Origin: Dictyocoela muelleri
Taxonomy: Eukaryota; Microsporidia
Assembly: GCA_016256075.1 (NCBI GenBank)
Contig: SDVU01000088.1
Location: 1-21,698 of the forward strand
Length of the DNA: 21,698 nucleotides
Reading direction: 5' to 3'
This document shows, piece by piece, positions 16,420-21,698 of this stretch. The translations under genes were made by a program, and so were the position numbers. How positions within the stretch are numbered: position 1 is the stretch's first letter; each line of letters opens with the position of its first letter. The notes below the pieces were generated by a model. That model was not told the DNA's origin and made no database searches. It worked only from the letters and a program-made list of their open reading frames with translations.

Positions 16420-16501
16420 CGTCGGCGGCAGGATTTGAACCTGCGCGGGAAAATCCCACCAGATTTCTAATCTAACGCCTTAACCACTCGGCCACACCGA
16501 C
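16420..16501 (-). tRNA. tRNA-Ser(AGA)
   Basis: The 82-nt minus-strand gene folds as a class II tRNA. The 7-bp acceptor stem GTCGGTG/CGCCGAC has one G-U pair; a D arm and anticodon stem follow, with loop TTAGAAA (anticodon AGA at 16468-16466, read as IGA). The long variable arm is GGGA/TCCC, and the T arm GCAGG-TTCAAAT-CCTGC is perfect. The discriminator base is G, as usual for serine. A box TGGCCGAGTGG and B box GGTTCAAATCC (16441-16431) are intact. There is no intron and no encoded CCA. A TTTTTT run on the transcribed strand just downstream (about 16417-16412) would end Pol III transcription. Confidence 0.97.
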
Positions 16502-17432
16502 ATATTAAAAAAATTTGAAATTATAAATATTAAAAAAAATTTAAGTGAAATTTTTAAAATACCAAAGAAAATCACAATGAAAAATTTTATAAACTAAAGT
16601 CTAAAAACCTTTTGAACTTCACTTAATGAACTAACCGGAAATGTATTAAATATAAAGTTACTCATTATTATATTTATGTTATGAAAAGTTTAAACCTTTT
16701 ATTGTACAATTAAAAAATTGTAGTTTAATTAATAATATTCTTAAACTTTATTGTTGTATTTAAATTTGGCGTTGTATGTTTGTGAGATACTTTTTAAATC
16801 ACAGGGATAAATTTATGAAAAATAAATTATACCAAATTTTAAGGATTCGGGTTCTTTTAGATAGTTTTAAAAAAAGAACATCCAGGATTGTAAACTTGAT
16901 CGAATAGTAAAGAATTCTAGACATTTTTGGTCTTACTTAACAAAAAAATAGTCTAATTACATTTAAAGGGTATATTTCTAATAAAAATCATAATTTAATT
17001 ATTTTTTACAGTTTATTTAATTTACAAATTAAAATGAAACAACACAATATTCAGGGTAAAAATTGATTTAAATCCATTAAAGTATAAAAATGTATTAAAA
17101 ATTAATATTTGTCTTTTTATTACTTAATTGCAAGAATTATACCTTTTTATTACTTGTTTTGTAATAAATAATTGATAAAATCGAAAAGCCTTTACACCAG
17201 CCTCTTTGTGCTTAAAACGTTTATTATAAAAATTTTAAGGTAAAAACTCTAAAGATTAAGGTATTTAACAAATTGCTAGGATGATTATAAATCTTATAAA
17301 ATATTATAATTTAACAACATTTTGGTACTTTTCTTTATAAAATGACTACATTTCAGAAATTAAATTCAAATTATTAAAAAATTAAATTTTAATCTTTAAA
17401 AAATTAAATTACAATCTTAAGAATTTGAATTT
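16502..17432. other. AT-rich spacer
   Basis: About 930 bp with no open frame of note, no foldback arms and no match to other repeats in the window. Confidence 0.5.
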
Positions 17433-17446
17433 TAATCATTAAAAAT
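17433..17446 (+). repeat. Target duplication, left, of SINE S2
   Basis: TAATCATTAAAAAT, matched at 13 of 14 positions by TAATCATGAAAAAT at 17908-17921 on the other side of the SINE. Confidence 0.75.
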
Positions 17447-17907
17447 GGGCCCAGATAGCTCAGTGGTTAACACCCTTGAATGATAAATTTAATTTTCGAA
17501 GTTTTAATTACTTTTAAAGTCACTTTAATAAATAATGATGGAATGACATTAAGCGTCATAATTATACAATTATAGTTTAATATACAGTTGTTTCAGTGTG
17601 GTATAGCTGATTAAGAGTTGATCTAATATGAAAATTAAGCAGGGAGGGGAAACTCTCCTAGGTGTAGGGATGAGTGTGCCGACGCATCTCGGCAAAAAGT
17701 AGTGAAAAATAAAAATTCATGAAAAGCCACTAATTACTTATATCCCGCCTAGTAATTGATAAAACTAAGATCGCGTGTAGAAGTGTGCTTCTGGGTAGCT
17801 TAGGTAGTGACGTATTATTAGAACATCAGGGCCAAGGGTCTAAAGACCACGGTAAGAAAAAACTCTCCGGTTTGGCAGCTATGGATGTTGTCAGTATGTA
17901 ATATATA
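17447..17907 (+). mobile_element. tRNA-derived SINE, near-complete copy S2
   Basis: A 461-bp copy between 14-bp target duplications. Head: CCAGATAGCTCAGTGGTTAA (A box intact), then a worn B box (CGAAGTTTTAATTAC, about 17497-17511). Body: AATGACATTAAGCG, ATACAGTTGTTTCAG, GGTATAGCTGATTAAG, CCGACGCATCTCGGC, AAAATTCATGAAAAGCCACT, GGTCTAAAGACC hairpin and GGCAGCTATGGATGTTGTCA. The tail is GTATGTAATATATA, not poly-A. Clearly alike with S1 over the whole length. There is no coding capacity; movement would depend on LINE proteins not seen here. Confidence 0.88.
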
Positions 17908-17921
17908 TAATCATGAAAAAT
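17908..17921 (+). repeat. Target duplication, right, of SINE S2
   Basis: TAATCATGAAAAAT, partner of 17433-17446 with one mismatch. Confidence 0.75.
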
Positions 17922-18260
17922 TTAAATTCTAAACATTATTAAAATTTTAATCTTCAACTCTTAAACGATATTTTGGTCATTTTTTTATTTTTTTAAAAAT
18001 AATTTTTAATTTTTGTTGAAATTTTTTTTTGCTATTTTAACATTTTTTTATTTTTTTTTAAAATGTAATTATTAAGAAAAAAAAAATTACATTTTTTTAC
18101 AAAAAAAGCCACCAAAAAGATTTTTTTTTATTTTTTTCTCCTATGGGAAAATTTACAAAAGGAGTTATATGAAAATTCATCATTTATTCTAAAAACAAAT
18201 GATATTACATAATAATACTGTGATTTCGTAAAAATTAAAGATAATAAGGGTAATAATAGA
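17922..18260. other. A/T homopolymer-rich spacer
   Basis: Long T and A runs, including the hairpin-like AAATGTAATTATTAAG...AATTACATTTTTT (about 18061-18096). It may contain the left end of the piggyBac element, but no terminal repeat or TTAA pair could be assigned. Confidence 0.4.
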
Positions 18261-19803
18261 TCTGGTTTGTCTGATGAATGGTTGAATTCAACAAGCAAGC
18301 CAATTGATGATAAATTTACAGAATAAAGCTGCCTTTTGTTTGATTATCCCATAACCGAAGAATTTTTTTTTCAAAATTTTTTCACAGACCAAATATTTGA
18401 TTATGGTTTAGCACTAACAAACAAAAAAAACGTTGAAAAAATGAAAAAGCAACGTGAGGATATAAAAAATTAAAAAATACAGAATCTATTGAAAAAAATA
18501 GAAAAAAATTTAGTCGAGATACAATTGATATTTTTTTCGTTTTCATCTCAATCTATACTTCAAAGTGATATTTTTTCAGAAGATGCTAATCTTAAATCTT
18601 CCAAAACAATGAATTTTAGTATAAAATCACTAAATAGGATTTATATATCTATCTTTTATGTTAATCTTTAGAATCAACAACACTGTTAACATTCAACATG
18701 CTTGGAATAGGAAAAAATCATATTCATATAACCAAAAAATAGCCAGCCTCATGACATTTGAAAGGTTTCAAGTTATCAATAAACATATTACTTGTATAAG
18801 TAAGAAGGATATCGAAGAAATTAAATTGAAAAGATGTCCAAAAATTATAAAAAGACTAGAAAAATTATTCAAATATATTTATAATCCCGGTGAATAGATT
18901 TTAATTGATGAAAGAATGACGCCCTATAAGAGAAAATGAAAAATAGAGTGTATTCACCTATGAAGCCAGATAAATGGGGTAAGAAGTTTTATGTATTGGC
19001 TGAATCTGTTACTGTATTTGCATACAATCTTCAAATAGTAGGTATGAAAGCTAAAATTGAAGAAACTGTAATGGAATTATGTGAATGTCTTTCAGGAAAA
19101 AATAGAAAGTTATTTATGGATAATTATTACAATTCAGTTAATCTTAGCAAAAAACTCTTAGAAAAAATATATACTACGGGGACTTTAAGATTAAATAGAG
19201 GGGGGGCAAAGAATTTAGCAATTCTAAAAAAAACAAACAATTGTTGAAATAAAGATCGTATTAGAATATGAAAGTCTTCAGCTTCTAATATGGTTTGATA
19301 GAGAACCAGTGTTGTTATTACAAACTGTTATGATTGTAATGAAGTTATTTATGGTGAAAAAGAAAATACCTATGTTTATCAATGAATATAACCGTTATAT
19401 GGGAGAGATTGGATAAATTTGATCAAATGATCGAATATTATCCATTAAAACGGAAAACAAATAGCTGAACTTAAAAATTTTAATGTATATATTTGAAATT
19501 TTTCTTTATAACTGTTACGTTCTTTATAAGAAATTTAATAAAGATAGTATATTAGATCACTATAACTTTATTCAAACTATTATAGACCATCTTATAGTTA
19601 AAGGCTCAAAACAGAATTTGGGTTTTTTTTAAAACTAGTCATATTAAATCAGACCAGCGTTTTCCACATAAAGTAAAAAAACATCAATGCTATTTTTGTA
19701 CTATATCCAATAAAAATATTTATATTACAGTTGTAATTTGCACCAGACGTTATAAATATTTGTGCATAAGTCCAAGCTTTTATGAATATCACGCATTTCA
19801 GAT
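18261..19803 (+). pseudogene. piggyBac transposase, decayed
   Basis: The pieces follow the piggyBac order. N-terminal YPITEEFFFQNFFTDQIFDY then LALTNKK (about 18345-18430); MTFERFQVINKHI and KIIKRLEKLFKYIYNPGE (18658-18894); ILIDERMTPYK with the first Asp at 18907-18909, just after a TAG at 18895-18897. Next come MKPDKWGKKFYVLAESVT, LFMDNYYNSVNLSKKLLEK with the second Asp at 19119-19121, TGTLRLNRGG, then LLIWFDREPVLLLQT with the third Asp at 19297-19299. After NRYMG the end is Cys-rich: CYFCTISNKN...LCISPSFYEYHAF, like the family's C-terminal zinc finger. The frame changes several times and stops occur, so no full protein can be made, although all three catalytic Asp codons survive. Confidence 0.85.
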
Positions 19804-20167
19804 GATGAATGTTCAAATTTCGAGTTACGAGATGAATAAAAATGATTATTTAAGAAAAAATATATTCAATTATTTGTTTTATATTTAAATTTAATTAGTT
19901 TCAATATAAAATCTATAAATAGCAATGTTAAAAACATTATCTTAAAACATTTCTAAGTGGTAGAAAAAATAAATATTTCTGTGACTTATTTTTTTTTCAT
20001 TTATTTTTTTATATTTTACTTCTAGAAAAAACATAAAAAAAATCAAAATCATTTAAGAGTTAACTGACGAACCTTCTTCTGAATATGATTAAATAAAGGA
20101 AATTTAAAAATAGGTTTTCGTGTGTATATACCTCCTTTTTAATTTATTTTACAGGGTTTTGCTATAG
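19804..20167. other. AT-rich spacer
   Basis: No gene recognised. It may include the right end of the piggyBac element, but no terminal repeat could be assigned. Confidence 0.4.
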
Positions 20168-20482
20168 TGACGAGCGATCTTTGCAATTAGTGAGAGCGTC
20201 TTTGCATTAAGTGCGAGCGATATTTGCAGCTAGAGAGGACTATCTTTGCATTAAGTGATAGAGCCCATTAAATGATTGAGAGTGATCTTTTCAATGATTG
20301 AGAGCGATCTTTTCAATTAGTGATATTGATCTTTTCAATTATTGAGAGTGATTATTTCAACTAGTGAAGGCGATCTTTTCAATTAGTGAACGTGATCTTT
20401 TCAATTAGTGAAATTGATATTGTCAATAGTGAGATCGATCGTTTTCATTAGTGAGAGTGATCTTTTTAATTACTATAAGAGA
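20168..20482 (+). repeat. 22-bp tandem repeat, about 14 units
   Basis: Consensus GTGAGAGTGATCTTTTCAATTA, period about 22 bp, with substitutions and a few one-base length changes. Units at the left end read TTTGCA instead of TTTTCA, so two subtypes are laid out in blocks. It is non-coding on the plus strand, where TAGTGA recurs as a stop. Confidence 0.8.
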
Positions 20483-20509
20483 ATTTAATTTTTTAAAAAT
20501 TAAATACAG

Positions 20510-20870
20510 GGGTTTTCATTGTTATAACCCCTATTAAACTTAAACACACACCTTTTCATACTTATAACCCCCTTTTTAAACTTATAAACCTTTTATAAAG
20601 TTATAAGAACATTCTAACAGAAGAATTTATTCACAAAAATTTGCATATAAAATTTATGTTTTTAACCCCTATTATTCGTCTATTATTTTTTAACTCCTAT
20701 TTTATACCCTTATTTATTAAATCTTATTTATTAACCATAATTTTTTAATCTTTATTTTTTAACCCCAATTTTTTTACCCTTATTTTTAACACCAACTTTT
20801 TAACTCTTATTTTTAACCCAATGCTTTTTACCCTTATTTTTAACCTTGATTTTTAAGCCGTATTTTTTAA
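20510..20870 (+). repeat. TTTTTAACCCTTAT-type repeat
   Basis: First come about three loose units with CTTATAACCCC and TTTTAAACTTATAA (20530-20610). From about 20655 there follow about a dozen irregular units TTTTTAACCCTTAT, 13-17 bp each. The same unit, inverted, appears on the other side of SINE S1 at about 21340-21400. Confidence 0.65.
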
Positions 20871-20871
20871 G

Positions 20872-21341
20872 TCGAGCCAGATTGGTCAGTGGTTAACACT
20901 CTTAAATGTAAAAAATAAGTATCGTGGTTCGAATCCCGCTAACGTCACTCTTTAATGCATAATGAAGGAATGACATTAAGCGGTCAAAAACTATACAATT
21001 ATAGTAAAAATATACAGTTGTTTCAGGCTGGTATAGCTGATTAAGACTTGATCTAATATGATAATGAAGCAGATGGGACTCTCTTAGGTGTGGGGTTTAG
21101 TGCGGCGACGCATCTTGGCAAAAAAGTAATGATAAATAAAAATTCATGAAAAGCCACTAATTATCTGTATCCTACTGAGTCATTGATAAAACGAAAATCG
21201 CGCATACAGCTGGACTTATGGGTTGCTTAGGAAGTGACGTATTATATGGACACCAAGAACCAAAGGTCACAGACCACGGTAGGAGACAGTCCTCCGGGTT
21301 GGCAGCTATGGATGTTTTCAGCATGTAATATATATTTATAT
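20872..21341 (+). mobile_element. tRNA-derived SINE, best copy S1
   Basis: About 470 bp. The head carries A-box-like TTGGTCAGTGG (20882-20892) and an exact B box GGTTCGAATCC (20926-20936), 33 bases apart as in a tRNA gene. The flanking head does not close as a tRNA cloverleaf, so it is a tRNA-derived promoter and not a tRNA. The body matches S2 throughout: GGAATGACATTAAGCGGTCA, GGTATAGCTGATTAAGACTT, GGCGACGCATCTTGGCAAAA, AAAAATTCATGAAAAGCCAC, the GGTC-ACA-GACC hairpin and GGTTGGCAGCTATGGATG. The tail is GCATGTAATATATATTTATA. A clear target duplication was not found; the insertion lies within an AT-rich tandem repeat where one is hard to see. Confidence 0.88.
20882..20936 (+). promoter_or_regulatory. 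Internal Pol III promoter (A and B boxes) of SINE S1
   Basis: A box at 20882-20892 and B box GGTTCGAATCC at 20926-20936. Of the SINE copies in this window, this is the only one with a consensus B box, so it is the best candidate for transcription. Confidence 0.7.
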
Positions 21342-21400
21342 AGGTTAAAAAATAAGGTTTAAAAAATAAGGGTAAAAAAATAATAGTTAAAGGCTTGGTT
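21342..21400 (-). repeat. Inverted TTTTTAACCCTTAT-type repeat, right of SINE S1
   Basis: GGTTAAAAAATAAGGTTTAA and AAAATAAGGGTAAAAAAATA are the reverse complement of the units at 20655-20868. Confidence 0.6.
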
Positions 21401-21411
21401 CAAAAATCACC

Positions 21412-21436
21412 TACGGTGATTTTTGGCGACAAAATC
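21412..21436. other. Short hairpin
   Basis: AAAAATCACC-TAC-GGTGATTTTT: a 10-bp perfect stem with a 3-nt loop, followed by a partial repeat (AAAATCACCG). It lies about 50 bp past the stop codon of the minus-strand gene and could act in its transcript end; this is inference. Confidence 0.4.
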
Positions 21437-21483
21437 ACCGAATTATTTTTTAACCTTTAAGAATAATTAAAAAATAAAATAAT

Positions 21484-21696
21484 TTAATCTAATTTCCAAT
21501 TATAATTTAAGACAATCTTTTTCAGAAAATCAATGTTGTAGTATGAATCATAATCTTCTAAAATATCTTTCAGTTTGTTTTTTTTAACATTGGTAACATC
21601 GGAGTGAAGGGATATTAGCAGCTTCTGCTCTGTAATTACCTGTTCTTTTACTAGTTCACTAACAATTAGATAAAATGAATTTTGTTTTACACGGAT
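21484..21696 (-). CDS. Unknown protein, C-terminal 70 residues, runs off right edge
   Basis: The minus-strand frame is open from the window edge to a TAA at 21486-21484. The translation is mixed and protein-like: QNSFYLIVSELVKEQVITEQ, then KLLISLHSDVTNV, KKNKLKDILEDYDSYYN and IDFLKKIVLNYNWKLD at the end. It is rich in Lys, Leu, Asp and Tyr, probably helical, with no membrane segment or known motif. No family was recognised. G/C use is higher than in the surrounding spacer, which supports a real host gene. Its start and most of its length lie outside the window. Confidence 0.6.
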   Translation of the reverse strand: MRVKQNSFYLIVSELVKEQVITEQKLLISLHSDVTNVKKNKLKDILEDYDSYYNIDFLKKIVLNYNWKLD

Positions 21697-21698
21697 TA

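Noticed and set aside
20168-20482. CRISPR array
   Set aside because: The repeats are contiguous at about 22 bp with no unique spacers, and the host is eukaryotic.
20655-20868. Telomeric repeat
   Set aside because: TTTTTAACCCTTAT units vary in length and sequence and lack the regular short period of a telomere.
20872-20952. Possible tRNA gene at the head of SINE S1
   Set aside because: The A and B boxes are good, but the acceptor ends do not pair and the T stem has mismatches. The same head precedes the same body in S2, S3 and S5, so it is a SINE head.

Overview
The window is very AT-rich eukaryotic DNA with few genes and many mobile-element remains. The best clue to the host is the PI31-like proteasome regulator gene at 8076-8555: short, intronless, with a CCCC run two bases before its ATG, a start-site signal known from microsporidia. 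A class II tRNA-Ser(AGA) without intron and the partial end of an intronless gene at the right edge fit this. I infer a large-genome, transposon-rich microsporidian; the genus cannot be told from this window.

Layout. 1-310: start of a pogo/Tigger-like (CENP-B type) transposase, broken, running off the left edge. 343-2165: palindromes and foldback elements, one (1392-1698) with a clean 8-bp target duplication. 2155-5345: a Merlin (IS1016/ISXO2-like) transposon interrupted by a MULE (about 2510-4608) with 152-bp inverted ends. 5581-7167: a second, more decayed Merlin transposase between two related foldback elements. 7472-7766: a tandem duplication. 8076-8555: the PI31 gene. 8556-16270: AT-rich spacer, many foldback elements and several copies of a tRNA-derived SINE, plus a Merlin C-terminal scrap. 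16420-16501: tRNA-Ser. 17447-17907: a near-complete SINE with a 14-bp target duplication. 18261-19803: a piggyBac transposase pseudogene. 20168-20870: tandem repeats. 20872-21341: the best SINE copy, with intact A and B boxes. 21484-21696: the end of an unknown gene on the minus strand.

How it fits together. Only two protein genes and one tRNA look functional. The rest is a layered record of cut-and-paste transposons (pogo, Merlin, MULE, piggyBac), their probable non-autonomous foldback derivatives, and a retroposed SINE of about 465 bp with at least six copies here. The SINE is the most interesting item: its Pol III-type head, target duplication, 5'-truncated copy and TA-rich tail point to mobilisation by an unseen LINE. 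No CRISPR array, rRNA, LTR element or virus-like element was recognised.
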